DNA of 64,000 bases from Neptunomonas qingdaonensis (GCF_900113275.1 NZ_FOOU01000005.1:246087-310086), one strand, 5' to 3'. Shown: positions 7,493 to 16,350, counted from the stretch's first letter. Numbers and translations are program-made. Notes: generated by a model from the letters alone, not told the origin.

Positions 7493-8839
7493 ATGGTTCA
7501 AATCGCAATTATAGGTAGCGGCCCCTCTGGCTGCTATGTTGCCGACATACTCGCTAAAAAAATACCCGACTCACAAATAGATCTTTTTGATAAGCTTCCA
7601 ACACCGTTTGGACTTGTGCGTGCGGGCGTCGCTCCGGATCATTTACATACGAAAAATATTACCCGACAATTTGAGCGTCTTTTGTCCCGGGAAAATATTC
7701 GTTTTGTAGGTAATATCAACCTCGGAACAGATCTTAGCTACACCGAGCTTAAACAGCACTATCACATTATTGTTATCGCTAGCGGCGCTCCACTCGATAA
7801 CAAATTGAATATCAAGGGAGAAAACCTCAATGGCGTTTATGGCGCTGGAGAGATCAGCCGCTGGTACAACGGCCATCCTGACTCTGCTCATCTAAACCCG
7901 CATTTTTCAAATGCAGTGGCTATTATTGGCAATGGTAACGTCGCGCTGGACATCGCACGCATCCTCTCTAAACAGCACCAGCAATTGATCAATAGCGATA
8001 TGCACCAACAAGCGCTGGCACATCTTGATAGCGCTTGCATCAAAGATATTTACCTTATTGGACGCCGCAGCGCAGCAGACGCCAGCTTCACCTCGGCTGA
8101 ACTACAAGAACTCCTCTCGTTGCCAAACATTGCAGCCGCCATAGATTCTGATCAAATCCCTCAGCTGTTGCCCGATCATATAGAAGAAGGACAACGTCGT
8201 AATGCCGAAAAGAACCTGGCTCTTCTACGTGCTTTAAATACATCAACACAACCATCAACAAAAGCATTGATTCCAACATTGGTGGACGGTAAAACGCGTT
8301 TACACTTTATCAATTGCGCCTCAGCGGTTTCGATCAGCGGCGAGAACAATCAAGCAACGACTCTACATCTGGTGAAAAACCATCTGGAAGGCGCTACGGC
8401 GACGCCTACTGATGAGTACATCTGTGTTAATGTCGACACGGTTATCTCTGCAATAGGATTTCAATCATTATCCATACCAGACATTCCTTTCGATTCGGCC
8501 AAAGGGATTTTTTTACATCAACACGGCAAAATTGAATCAGGCGTGTACGCTACGGGTTGGTGTAAACGAGGTTCGCATGGAGTGATACCCGCCAACAGGG
8601 TTGATGCGGTCAACCTCGCCAAAACGATTATTGCAGACTGGGAACATACTGTTCTGCCCCCACATAAAACAGGTTTTTCCGGTATATCTACACTCTTGGA
8701 TAACCATAATATTAAACCTGTCAGTTATAATGACTGGCTGATAATAGATCAGGCTGAAATTAAGCGAGCAACACAAAGTAAACCGCGTGAAAAATTCACG
8801 TCAGCTACTGAAATGCTCGCCTTAGTTAATAAAAGTTAA
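7493..8839 (+). CDS. Adrenodoxin/ferredoxin-NADP+ reductase-like flavoprotein (FprA type)
   Basis: A 448-residue FAD/NAD(P)H oxidoreductase. The motifs are GSGPSG near residue 8 for FAD, PTPFGLVRAGVAPDH, the NADP-site segment GNGNVALDIARIL, LIGRRSAADASFT, and a C-terminal GWCKRGSHGVIPANR flavin-closing motif. These are the landmarks of the adrenodoxin reductase/FprA family, which passes electrons from NADPH to a ferredoxin. The in-frame ATG at 7460 has no ribosome site; 7493 is preceded by GGAG and begins directly with the FAD-binding strand. It lies between paaX and a DUF2889 gene. It could feed a ferredoxin-dependent oxygenase of aromatic breakdown, possibly replacing or supporting PaaE; this is inference. 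Confidence 0.85.
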   Translation: MVQIAIIGSGPSGCYVADILAKKIPDSQIDLFDKLPTPFGLVRAGVAPDHLHTKNITRQFERLLSRENIRFVGNINLGTDLSYTELKQHYHIIVIASGAPLDNKLNIKGENLNGVYGAGEISRWYNGHPDSAHLNPHFSNAVAIIGNGNVALDIARILSKQHQQLINSDMHQQALAHLDSACIKDIYLIGRRSAADASFTSAELQELLSLPNIAAAIDSDQIPQLLPDHIEEGQRRNAEKNLALLRALNTSTQPSTKALIPTLVDGKTRLHFINCASAVSISGENNQATTLHLVKNHLEGATATPTDEYICVNVDTVISAIGFQSLSIPDIPFDSAKGIFLHQHGKIESGVYATGWCKRGSHGVIPANRVDAVNLAKTIIADWEHTVLPPHKTGFSGISTLLDNHNIKPVSYNDWLIIDQAEIKRATQSKPREKFTSATEMLALVNKS

Positions 8840-8868
8840 GTTTTACACGGCCTTTATCATCTATTTTA

Positions 8869-8892
8869 CGATAACTCACTCCGATAACTCAC
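8869..8892 (+). repeat. Short direct repeat before the DUF2889 gene
   Basis: CGATAACTCAC occurs at 8869-8879 and again at 8882-8892, 13 bp apart, in the gap just before the DUF2889 gene. No function is apparent; it may be a small duplication. Confidence 0.3.
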
Positions 8893-8908
8893 AGAAGATC
8901 AGAATCTT

Positions 8909-9466
8909 ATGCCTTTATCCCCCGCTGCTAACAGAATCCTACAACATACGCGTACCGTTATCTGCAAAGGTTATCGTCGTGAAGACGGTCTATGGGATAT
9001 TGAAGGACATCTCGTCGATGTTAAAGATCACGATATCACCTCAAAAGAACGCAATGATGGAAAAATTCCGGCAGGTGAAGCCATTCATGACATGGCATTG
9101 CGCATTACTATTGATCTTGATTTAAACATTGTAGACGCAGAAGCCAGTATGGACTTTACACCTTTTCAATACTGCAAAGGCATTTCTGAGGCCTATAAAA
9201 AACTGATTGGCTTGCAGATAAAACCGGGTTTTACTAAACAAACAAAAATACTTTTCAGCGGTGAGAATGGCTGTACTCACTTATTAGAATTACTCGGGCC
9301 TATCGCCACATCTGCTTATCAGGCAACCTATCAAGACCGCGAAAAAGAAGATAACTGGACTGCCGGCAACAAACTTCCAGACGTAATGAATACTTGTCAC
9401 AGCTGGAGTCAGAAAAGCCCTGTCGTGCAAAAGCACTGGCCACATTTTGCTAAATTCGATGAATAA
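8909..9466 (+). CDS. DUF2889 domain protein
   Basis: A 185-residue protein matching the DUF2889 pattern. It has CKGYRREDGLWDIEGHLVD at residues 20-38, GEAIHDMALRITIDLDL in the middle, a later GCTHLLELLGPIATSAYQ, and conserved Cys residues. DUF2889 proteins recur beside aromatic and steroid catabolic genes but have no established biochemical role. This copy lies between the flavoprotein and the MaoC hydratase in the paaX-led operon, supporting a link to aromatic acyl-CoA breakdown. It has no signal peptide or membrane segment, so it is probably cytoplasmic. Confidence 0.85.
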   Translation: MPLSPAANRILQHTRTVICKGYRREDGLWDIEGHLVDVKDHDITSKERNDGKIPAGEAIHDMALRITIDLDLNIVDAEASMDFTPFQYCKGISEAYKKLIGLQIKPGFTKQTKILFSGENGCTHLLELLGPIATSAYQATYQDREKEDNWTAGNKLPDVMNTCHSWSQKSPVVQKHWPHFAKFDE

Positions 9467-9520
9467 TAAATTCACCGCTACTTTCTTGGCTACTTTTTTT
9501 GGCTAAAAACGGAGACTGAT

Positions 9521-9967
9521 ATGGATCGCTATTTTGATGACTTCACAGTGGGTGATACCTTCGCCGCTCAAGGGTTTACTTTAAGTGAGGGTCAGATACT
9601 GGATTATGCTCTCACCTATGATCCTCAACCCTTTCACATTGATACCCAAGCCGCCTCAGAAAGCGTATACGGTGGGCTCATCGCCAGTGGTTTTCAAACG
9701 GTTTCTCTTTGCTTTCGAATGTTGGTTCAGACGCGTATCTTCGAAACGGTAAGCATGGGTGGTCCAGGCATTGACGAGTTGCGCTTTATTGCGCCAGTCA
9801 GACCCGGAGATACTATTCGGCCAGAAATGGAAATCATTGATATGATTCCGTCAAAGTCGAAAGCAGACAGAGGCATTTTAAGAATAAAATGCAGAGGCTT
9901 TAACCAACATCGCAACGAAGTCATAAGCTTTATTGTTATTATGATGGGAAGACGGAAGCTTGCTTAA
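9521..9967 (+). CDS. MaoC-like hydratase, probable oxepin-CoA hydrolase half
   Basis: A 148-residue single hotdog-fold protein of the MaoC family. The catalytic signature appears as YDPQPFHID (residues about 30-38), with the supporting GGLIASGF segment. The ATG has CGGAGA upstream. In E. coli, PaaZ fuses an aldehyde dehydrogenase to a MaoC domain that opens oxepin-CoA. Here a stand-alone dehydrogenase (PaaN) is encoded nearby and no PaaZ fusion is present, so this protein may supply the hydrolase activity, as the separate hydratase does in Azoarcus-type pathways. An (R)-specific enoyl-CoA hydratase acting elsewhere is the alternative. Confidence 0.85.
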   Translation: MDRYFDDFTVGDTFAAQGFTLSEGQILDYALTYDPQPFHIDTQAASESVYGGLIASGFQTVSLCFRMLVQTRIFETVSMGGPGIDELRFIAPVRPGDTIRPEMEIIDMIPSKSKADRGILRIKCRGFNQHRNEVISFIVIMMGRRKLA

Positions 9968-10033
9968 CCCTGTGTAATAGAGCCCTGCCACATATCTTCA
10001 CATAGCAGCATTCAACAGGACCATCTGATCCGC

Positions 10034-10067
10034 AAAAAAGCCATTGATGGGATGAGCATCAATAGCT
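10034..10067 (-). terminator. Terminator after paaY
   Basis: On the minus strand the stem AAGC-x-ATTGATG pairs with CATCAAT-x-GCTT around a 7-base loop, followed by a run of T residues (A at 10034-10039 on the plus strand). It sits in the convergent gap between the MaoC gene and paaY. Confidence 0.7.
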
Positions 10068-10101
10068 TATAGGTACACAGGCTAGCGAACAGACGGGAGG
10101 A

Positions 10102-10710
10102 CTAGCCCTCCTCTTTAATCTGATAAAGCGGCTTCACATTAACATCAATTTCTAGACGTTTGCGGTCAGGCTCAACCGTAGTCAATGCTTCCACTTCACG
10201 CATGGTTTTCAAACTCCGCACGGCCAGATCCTGATACTGTGCCGTTCCCTGAGATTTCCATTGGATCTCTTTATCGGAAAGTTGCCGAATAATTTTAGCA
10301 GGAGAGCCCGCCACTAAGGTACGATCAGGCACTTCAAATTTTGCTTTAACGAACGCCATCGCAGCAACGATAGATGACTCACCAACCACCGCTCCATCCA
10401 TTATCACAGCATTCATACCCACCAATGCATTCTTTTTAACAACACAACCATGCAATACTGCGCCGTGTCCGATATGACCATCCTCTTCCACCACGGTATC
10501 GCTGTTTGGAAAACCATGCATAACGCAAGTGTCTTGTATATTCGCTCCCTCTTTAAGCACTAAGCGCCCAAAATCGCCACGCAAGCAGGCGGCAGGACCG
10601 ACATAACAACGCGGTCCAATAATGACATCGCCGATGAGCACAGCAGTTGGATGCACATAAGCAGTAGGATCAATAACCGGCGTTACACCATCAATTTCGT
10701 ATACTTTCAT
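10102..10710 (-). CDS. paaY: Phenylacetate degradation protein PaaY (hexapeptide thioesterase)
   Basis: A 202-residue left-handed beta-helix protein of the gamma-carbonic-anhydrase-like family. It contains [47 protein letters not shown] and [12 protein letters not shown], the last with metal-ligand-type histidines. PaaY is a thioesterase thought to hydrolyse dead-end CoA thioesters (such as ring-1,2-epoxide derivatives) of the phenylacetate pathway. A GTG at 10722 is in frame, but the ATG at 10710 has GGAG six bases upstream and matches the PaaY N terminus MxxYxIDGxTPV. It is transcribed on its own from the minus strand, with a terminator on each side. An ATCGTGATTA motif lies just upstream. 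Confidence 0.95.
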   Translation of the reverse strand: MKVYEIDGVTPVIDPTAYVHPTAVLIGDVIIGPRCYVGPAACLRGDFGRLVLKEGANIQDTCVMHGFPNSDTVVEEDGHIGHGAVLHGCVVKKNALVGMNAVIMDGAVVGESSIVAAMAFVKAKFEVPDRTLVAGSPAKIIRQLSDKEIQWKSQGTAQYQDLAVRSLKTMREVEALTTVEPDRKRLEIDVNVKPLYQIKEEG

Positions 10711-10753
10711 TCTGTTCTCCACACCCGGTAATCACGATAAATGTTTCGATTAT

Positions 10754-10793
10754 AAAAAAGGGGCTGCTCGAAACCCACTAGCAATCCCCTTTT
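10754..10793 (-). terminator. Terminator after paaN
   Basis: A hairpin with GGGG-x-TGCT pairing to AGCA-xx-CCCC, closed by AAAA/TTTT and followed on the minus strand by six T residues (A at 10754-10759). It separates paaN from the downstream paaY gene. Confidence 0.75.
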
Positions 10794-10869
10794 ATAACGG
10801 AAATAAATACATGAATACCAGTATTTATTAGCCAGATCTAATTTTAATGCATCCAGACTACTTCATCGA

Positions 10870-12558
10870 CTACGCGTGACGGCGACTCTGCACCACACGG
10901 AAACGATTCGCCACAAAGGCCAAGTCAGACAAGCAGGCATTCGCTGCAGGGTTACAACCGGTTGCATGGAAGTCGCTGTAAGCCGCACTCTGGTTAACAA
11001 ATACACCGCCGGTCAGGTTGCTGCTCAGCGCAACACCACCGTCCAACGCGGCCTCTTCTATCTGCTCCTGAACGCTCTCGTTCGTGGTGTAACACCCGAG
11101 TGTAATCGCGCCATGCTGTTTGACGGCCTCTGTCGCCAGTGCGATCGATTCGGCGGTACTGTCTGTTTTGACCACAAAGCTGATCGGACCAAACAGTTCC
11201 TGCATGTAGGTGTCTTGCTGATCGGCATCAATGCTCATCAACAAAGGGGAACGTAACCGTGCATTCGGAAAGTGCGGATGCGTCAGGGCTTCAGACTCAC
11301 GCAGCACCTTGCCGAGTGTTTTGCTGTTGTCGATACGCTCAGCCGTCACCGGCGCCTGAATCGCCCCCAGTACCATGGCCGCGCGTTCCGGATCAGAGAG
11401 GAATTTGCTGACAGCGGTGGCGATATCACTGGCGACGTCATCAAAGCTTTTATGCCCCTGGTCGGTGTCAATACCGTCTTTGCTGACAAAGATATCCTGC
11501 GGGGTGGTACACATCTGGCCGGAATAGAGGCTCAGGGTGAAGGATAAGTTACGCAGCATGCCTTTGTAGTCGTCTGTGGAGTCGATAATCACGGTGTTCA
11601 CACCGGCTTTTTCGGTATACACCTGTGCTTGTGTGCAGTGCGTTTCTAACCAGTTACCAAACGGGGTGTTGCCGGTAAAGTCGATCAGTTTAATCTCTTC
11701 ACGTGCGGCCAGTGCGGCGGTGCCGGGTTTGCTGGCGTCTTCATCAATCACCATCGACACGATGTGAGCAGGCAGGCCGTTTTCGCTGAGGACATCCTGT
11801 GCAATTTTGACGCTGATCGCGGCGGGCAGAATGGCAGCCGGATGTGGTTTTACAATCACCGGGTTGCCGGTAATCAGGTCGGCAAACATGCCGGGGTAAG
11901 TGTTCCATGTCGGAAAGGTTGAACAACCAATCACCAGGCCAATACCCCGGCCGACGGTGGTGAAGGTTTTGTTCAGGACTAACGGGTCTTGTTTACCCTG
12001 CGGTTTGGTCCACACCGCGCTTTCGGGTGTATGCATCATGGCCGTATAGCCATACGCGACCGCTTCGAGTCCACGGTCTTGAGCATGGGGGCCACCGGCC
12101 TGAAATGCCATCATGAAACCCTGCCCTGAGGTATGCATCACCGCATAGCCGATCTCAAAGCTGCGTTTGTTGATACGTTCGAGTATTTCCAGACAGATAG
12201 CGGCACGGCCTTGCGGGCCAATGTCACGCCAGGCTTTACGTGCATCCTGCATGGCAGGTAGTAACTGATCCAGATCCACCCGCGGGTATTTGACGTTAAG
12301 CTCAATACCATAAGGTGATACTTCAGAGCCCGCTTCACCGACGATACCCGGCATATCCAGCGCAAAACTCTGGTTGAGATAGCTTTTAAACGCCGCTTCG
12401 CCATCGGCATTGGCGGTTTCGCCATAGGCACGCGGGCTGGGGTTTTCTGGATAGGGCGTCCAGTAGTCACGGGTTTTAATGGCATTAAGGGCGGCGTTCA
12501 GTGTGTTCTGGTGCTTGTCTAGTAAGGTAGCAAGCTGGGGCGTCATCACGTAGCTCAT
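10870..12558 (-). CDS. paaN: PaaN, aldehyde dehydrogenase of phenylacetate catabolism
   Basis: A 562-residue aldehyde dehydrogenase of the PaaN type. The catalytic cysteine is C350 in LYSGQMCTTPQD, the nucleotide-fold segment FTGNTPFGNW is near 294-303, and the coenzyme region IVKPHPAA near 235. It lacks the C-terminal MaoC domain of the fused PaaZ (about 680 residues). It would oxidise the semialdehyde formed after ring opening (3-oxo-5,6-dehydrosuberyl-CoA semialdehyde), with the MaoC protein at 9521 supplying the hydrolase. It is divergent from paaF across a 208-bp promoter region. The gene looks richer in G+C than its neighbours by eye (sampled lines near 55-63%), which may reflect a separate origin. 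Confidence 0.93.
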   Translation of the reverse strand: MSYVMTPQLATLLDKHQNTLNAALNAIKTRDYWTPYPENPSPRAYGETANADGEAAFKSYLNQSFALDMPGIVGEAGSEVSPYGIELNVKYPRVDLDQLLPAMQDARKAWRDIGPQGRAAICLEILERINKRSFEIGYAVMHTSGQGFMMAFQAGGPHAQDRGLEAVAYGYTAMMHTPESAVWTKPQGKQDPLVLNKTFTTVGRGIGLVIGCSTFPTWNTYPGMFADLITGNPVIVKPHPAAILPAAISVKIAQDVLSENGLPAHIVSMVIDEDASKPGTAALAAREEIKLIDFTGNTPFGNWLETHCTQAQVYTEKAGVNTVIIDSTDDYKGMLRNLSFTLSLYSGQMCTTPQDIFVSKDGIDTDQGHKSFDDVASDIATAVSKFLSDPERAAMVLGAIQAPVTAERIDNSKTLGKVLRESEALTHPHFPNARLRSPLLMSIDADQQDTYMQELFGPISFVVKTDSTAESIALATEAVKQHGAITLGCYTTNESVQEQIEEAALDGGVALSSNLTGGVFVNQSAAYSDFHATGCNPAANACLSDLAFVANRFRVVQSRRHA

Positions 12559-12656
12559 GAGGATTCTTTGTCCTTGTTCTTAGGGGGCTATTTTTTTATA
12601 TATTCTTTATATTTTCTTTGTAAGCTCTTTAAAGATAGATGAACCATACACCAAAG

Positions 12657-12671
12657 TTTATGATACATAAA
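12657..12671. promoter_or_regulatory. Palindrome between paaN and paaF
   Basis: TTTATGATACATAAA is a perfect 6-bp inverted repeat around three bases, roughly midway in the divergent promoter region 12559-12766. It is suitably placed to control both paaN and the paaFGHIJ operon. PaaX is the natural candidate ligand, but the motif differs from the E. coli PaaX site. Confidence 0.4.
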
Positions 12672-12766
12672 GAACGTCTTTAGTTATAAATATTGTATCC
12701 CTTTGTAGTTTTGGTTAACCTTAGGCAATAACAATACGAGAGATAACGAGAAAAAGGCGCCATTGC

Positions 12767-13546
12767 ATGCACAATTATCAAGATATACTTGTCGATGAGC
12801 CCCAGTCCGGGGTGCTTACCATCCGGCTAAACAGGCCTGAAGCTTACAACGCGCTTCGCACCCAACTACTTAAAGAGTTGGCCGAGGTTCTCGACCAAGC
12901 CGCTGACGATAGCAATATAAATGCAGTCATTATTACAGGAAGTGATACTGTTTTTGCCGCCGGAGCCGACATTAAAGAGATGGCATCTCTGGATGCCGTC
13001 GGTGTGATGAACGACCCTCGCCCGACCTACTGGCGCCGCATAGCCCTCTTCCCTAAACCTATTGTTGCTGCCGTTAATGGTTTTGCCTTAGGCGGCGGCT
13101 GCGAATTGATGATGCACTGCGATATTGTTATTGCAGGAGACAACGCGCTATTCGGCCAGCCAGAAATCAATCTTGGCATCATTCCGGGCGCTGGCGGAAC
13201 CCAACGCCTTATTCGCACCATCGGCAAATCAATGGCAATGCAGATGGTGCTGTCAGGTGAGTTTATATCCGCTCATCAGGCCCTGTCTTTCGGGCTGGTC
13301 AGCGAAGTTACTATTCCTGAAAGCTCTCTTCAACGTGCCACCGAGCTGGCACGTAAAATTGCTACCAAGCCTCCTATTGCCGTTAGACTCGCCAAAGAAG
13401 CCCTATTAAAGGCTTACGAAACGACACTGGATAGTGGTCTGAATCTGGAACGAAAATCCTTCACTTTATTAGCGGCGACTCAAGACCGTAATGAAGGGAT
13501 CTCTGCTTTTATGGAAAAACGCCAACCGAACTTCACAGGAAAATAA
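12767..13546 (+). CDS. paaF: 2,3-dehydroadipyl-CoA hydratase PaaF
   Basis: A 259-residue crotonase-fold enoyl-CoA hydratase, the usual length for PaaF. It has the oxyanion-hole regions AAGADIKEM (about 65-73) and ALGGGCELMMHCD, and the catalytic glutamates in FGQPEINLGIIPGAGGTQRL. It hydrates 2,3-dehydroadipyl-CoA to 3-hydroxyadipyl-CoA. It is the first gene of the tight paaFGHIJ operon, with paaG starting 4 bp after its stop. The ATG is preceded by AAAAAGG. Confidence 0.95.
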   Translation: MHNYQDILVDEPQSGVLTIRLNRPEAYNALRTQLLKELAEVLDQAADDSNINAVIITGSDTVFAAGADIKEMASLDAVGVMNDPRPTYWRRIALFPKPIVAAVNGFALGGGCELMMHCDIVIAGDNALFGQPEINLGIIPGAGGTQRLIRTIGKSMAMQMVLSGEFISAHQALSFGLVSEVTIPESSLQRATELARKIATKPPIAVRLAKEALLKAYETTLDSGLNLERKSFTLLAATQDRNEGISAFMEKRQPNFTGK

Positions 13547-13550
13547 CACC

Positions 13551-14342
13551 ATGTCTTACGAAACCATCGAATTTACTATTTCTGAAGGCGTTGCCGTACT
13601 TACACTGAATCGCCCTGACAGCCTGAACAGTTTCAATGCGCAAATGCACTCAGAAGTTAAGAGTGCGCTTAAAGAGGTTAAGAAAGATAGCTCTGTACGC
13701 TGCCTGCTGTTAACAGGTAATGGCCGTGGGTTCTGTGCAGGACAAGATCTAGGGGACAGAAATGTTGCACCGGGAAGCGCTCCACCCAACCTCGGCGAAT
13801 CCATAGAAAAAAATTATAGCCCTATGCTGCGTACCATTCGTAGCTTAGAGATGCCGGTTATCTGTGCAGTCAACGGTGTCGCTGCCGGCGCGGGTGCCAA
13901 CATCGCTTTTGCGTGCGATATCGTGTTGGCGGCCAAATCAGCGTCGTTCATTCAGGCATTTTGTAAAATCGGATTGATCCCTGATTGTGGCGGTACCTGG
14001 ACATTACCTCGTTTGGTTGGCCCTGCTCGCGCCATGGCGCTTTCCCTTCTTGGCGATAAGATATCAGCAGAACAAGCAGAACAGTGGGGCATGATCTGGA
14101 AATCAGTTGAGAACGAATCCCTACAGGATGAAGCGATGGCGATGGCACAACATTTTGCCAGCCAGCCTACTAAAGGCCTGGCGCTGATTAAACGTGCTAT
14201 TCAGGCATCAGCAAATAATACATTTAATGAGCAACTGGATCTGGAACGTGATTTGCAAACCTTAGCAGGTCGCACGGATGATTATCGTGAAGGCGTGGCT
14301 GCTTTTATTGGAAAACGTAAACCAGCGTTCAAAGGACAGTAA
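13551..14342 (+). CDS. paaG: 1,2-epoxyphenylacetyl-CoA isomerase PaaG
   Basis: A 263-residue crotonase-family isomerase matching PaaG length. It has GFCAGQDLGDRNV near residue 62, AAGAGANIAFACD, and FIQAFCKIGLIPDCGGTW with the catalytic aspartate. PaaG isomerises ring-1,2-epoxyphenylacetyl-CoA to oxepin-CoA and also shifts double bonds later in the pathway. An upstream in-frame ATG at 13491 lies inside paaF. The start at 13551 has AGGAAA upstream and gives the standard N terminus. Stop and next start (paaH) are 2 bp apart. Confidence 0.95.
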   Translation: MSYETIEFTISEGVAVLTLNRPDSLNSFNAQMHSEVKSALKEVKKDSSVRCLLLTGNGRGFCAGQDLGDRNVAPGSAPPNLGESIEKNYSPMLRTIRSLEMPVICAVNGVAAGAGANIAFACDIVLAAKSASFIQAFCKIGLIPDCGGTWTLPRLVGPARAMALSLLGDKISAEQAEQWGMIWKSVENESLQDEAMAMAQHFASQPTKGLALIKRAIQASANNTFNEQLDLERDLQTLAGRTDDYREGVAAFIGKRKPAFKGQ

Positions 14343-14344
14343 CC

Positions 14345-15856
14345 ATGAGTAACATTAATTCTACTGCAGTGATTGGTGTGATTGGCGCCGGCACTATGGG
14401 AGCGGGTATCGCTCAGGTTGCTGCAAAAGCAGGTCATCCGGTACTGCTATATGATGCATTTGAAGGCGCAGCGCAGCGAGGTGTAGAGGGTGTAGCCAAA
14501 GGACTGAGCAAACTGGTTCAACGCGGAAAAATGCAACAAAGTGATGTAGATGCACTGCTATCACGTATCACAGTAACCGACTCTTTGGACGGCTTCGCGC
14601 CAGCCCGCGTCGTTATCGAAGTGATCGTTGAGCGCCTGGATATTAAGCAATCTGTTTTTGCTCAACTGGAAGAGATCTGCACAGACGATACGATTCTGGC
14701 GACCAACACCTCTTCCATCTCTGTGACGGCGATTGGCAGCAAGCTGAAACGTCCACATAATTTAGTCGGTATGCACTTCTTCAACCCTGCTCCGATCATG
14801 AAACTCGTAGAAGTAATTAGCGGTTTGGACACTGATAAAGCCGTGGCTGATGCTATCTATGATTTATCAGCGAGCTGGGGAAAAAGCCCGGTTCGTGCTA
14901 AATCCACACCCGGTTTTATTGTTAACCGTGTCGCCCGTCCATTTTATGCGGAGGGTTTACGCGTACTTCAGGAAGGCGCTGCTGATGAAGCAAGCATCGA
15001 TGCGATTGTTCGTGAAGCCGGTGGATTTCGCATGGGGCCATTCGAACTAATGGATCTGATCGGCCATGATGTTAACTTTGCGGTGACTTCATCCGTCTTT
15101 GCAGCCTTCTTTAATGACCAACGTTTTCTGCCCTCGTTGATTCAACAGGAATTAGTCAGTGCCGGTCATTTGGGAAGAAAATCCGGGAAAGGCTTTTATG
15201 ACTACAGCGAGCAGGCAGAAACGCCAACAATCAAAACAGAAGCGCCAGCTCCTGCACCTCGTAACGTCACCATTGAAGGCAATCTTGGTGTTGCTGAACC
15301 GCTGGTAGCACTCATTGAAGCAGCCGGCATTAAAGTAAGCCGCATCCAGGAAGGCTTTGGCGCTATTTTAATAGGGGATACCACCTTACAGCTGACCAAT
15401 GGACAAATGACAACCTACCGTGCTGATATTGCTCGTAGCAGTAATCTGATTCAGTTTGATCTGGCTCTGGATTATACCAAAGCTACGCGTATCGCGTTGG
15501 CTCCGGCTGATCAGGCAAGCCCCGCTGCCGTACTAAAAGCCATTGGGCTTTTTCAGGCAATCGGTAAAAACGTCACCGTTATTGATGATGTTGCCGGCAT
15601 GGTTGTCATGCGCACCGTTGCGATGCTCGCCAACGAGGGTTATGACGCTGTTAACCAGCAAGTATGCTCTGAAAGCGATGTTGATGTAGCCATGAAAGGC
15701 GGCGTTAATTATCCATTCGGTCCGATAGAATGGGCAAAAAGTGTCGGGCTGGAGCGCATTATGAACGTCCTGGATAATCTGGCGAAGAGCTATGGTGAAG
15801 ACCGCTATCGCACCTCCCCCCTTATCCGCCGTAAAGTTGCCGGAGCTAAGTCATGA
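14345..15856 (+). CDS. paaH: 3-hydroxyadipyl-CoA dehydrogenase PaaH
   Basis: A 503-residue 3-hydroxyacyl-CoA dehydrogenase. The N-terminal NAD site GVIGAGTMGAGIAQ (residues about 11-24) and catalytic NLVGMHFFNPAPIMKLVE near 140 are clear. A second dehydrogenase C-terminal domain follows, with a variable linker (about residues 290-320, rich in Ala/Pro/Thr), giving the duplicated layout typical of PaaH. It oxidises 3-hydroxyadipyl-CoA to 3-oxoadipyl-CoA. Its stop overlaps the paaI start by four bases (ATGA), implying coupled translation. Confidence 0.95.
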   Translation: MSNINSTAVIGVIGAGTMGAGIAQVAAKAGHPVLLYDAFEGAAQRGVEGVAKGLSKLVQRGKMQQSDVDALLSRITVTDSLDGFAPARVVIEVIVERLDIKQSVFAQLEEICTDDTILATNTSSISVTAIGSKLKRPHNLVGMHFFNPAPIMKLVEVISGLDTDKAVADAIYDLSASWGKSPVRAKSTPGFIVNRVARPFYAEGLRVLQEGAADEASIDAIVREAGGFRMGPFELMDLIGHDVNFAVTSSVFAAFFNDQRFLPSLIQQELVSAGHLGRKSGKGFYDYSEQAETPTIKTEAPAPAPRNVTIEGNLGVAEPLVALIEAAGIKVSRIQEGFGAILIGDTTLQLTNGQMTTYRADIARSSNLIQFDLALDYTKATRIALAPADQASPAAVLKAIGLFQAIGKNVTVIDDVAGMVVMRTVAMLANEGYDAVNQQVCSESDVDVAMKGGVNYPFGPIEWAKSVGLERIMNVLDNLAKSYGEDRYRTSPLIRRKVAGAKS

Positions 15857-16350
15857 GCAAGGCCCCCCACAAAACGCCCGACATGACAGCCGATCAGCTG
15901 GCACACGCGTGCAGCATAGCCATGCATGAAAATGACCACGCTGCGAAAGCGCTGGGGATGGAGATTATTGAGACACGTGCAGGTTTTGCCCATCTCGAGA
16001 TGGTCGTACGCAAGGATATGCTCAATGGCCATGCCATTTGCCACGGCGGGATGCTTTTCACTTTGGCCGATACCACCTTTGCACATGCCTGCAATAGCTA
16101 TAATAAAGTCACTGTTGCCAGTGGTTGCACTATTGATTTTGCAGCACCTGGCTTTGAAGGTGACCGCCTGAAAGCTATCGCAGAGGAACGCCATCGCAAA
16201 GGCCGCACCGGTGTTTACGACATCACTGTTTACAATCAGAAAGATCAAGCCCTCGCTTTTTTCCGCGGCAAGTCTCACCAAATTAATGGCGTCCTCGTAG
16301 ACGACTCAGAAGAATCTGCTCTACATGGCACAAAGGAGAATAATTCATGA
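15853..16350 (+). CDS. paaI: Hydroxyphenylacetyl-CoA thioesterase PaaI
   Basis: A 165-residue hotdog-fold thioesterase, slightly longer than the E. coli protein (140). The signature GHAICHGGMLFTLADTTFAHA contains the HGG motif and catalytic Asp. PaaI hydrolyses ring-hydroxylated phenylacetyl-CoA to free CoA from dead-end products. It overlaps paaH and paaJ by four bases at each end, firmly within the operon. The longer C terminus carries acidic residues (VDDSEESALHGTKENNS) with no known role. Confidence 0.93.
   Translation: MSKAPHKTPDMTADQLAHACSIAMHENDHAAKALGMEIIETRAGFAHLEMVVRKDMLNGHAICHGGMLFTLADTTFAHACNSYNKVTVASGCTIDFAAPGFEGDRLKAIAEERHRKGRTGVYDITVYNQKDQALAFFRGKSHQINGVLVDDSEESALHGTKENNS

Noticed and set aside
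8820..8910. Sigma-28-like CCGATAA before the DUF2889 gene
   Set aside because: No matching -35 box at 11-base spacing; the repeat explains the match.
10876..11547. Plus-strand open frames opposite paaN
   Set aside because: Antisense to a well-supported gene; the higher G+C there lengthens chance open frames.
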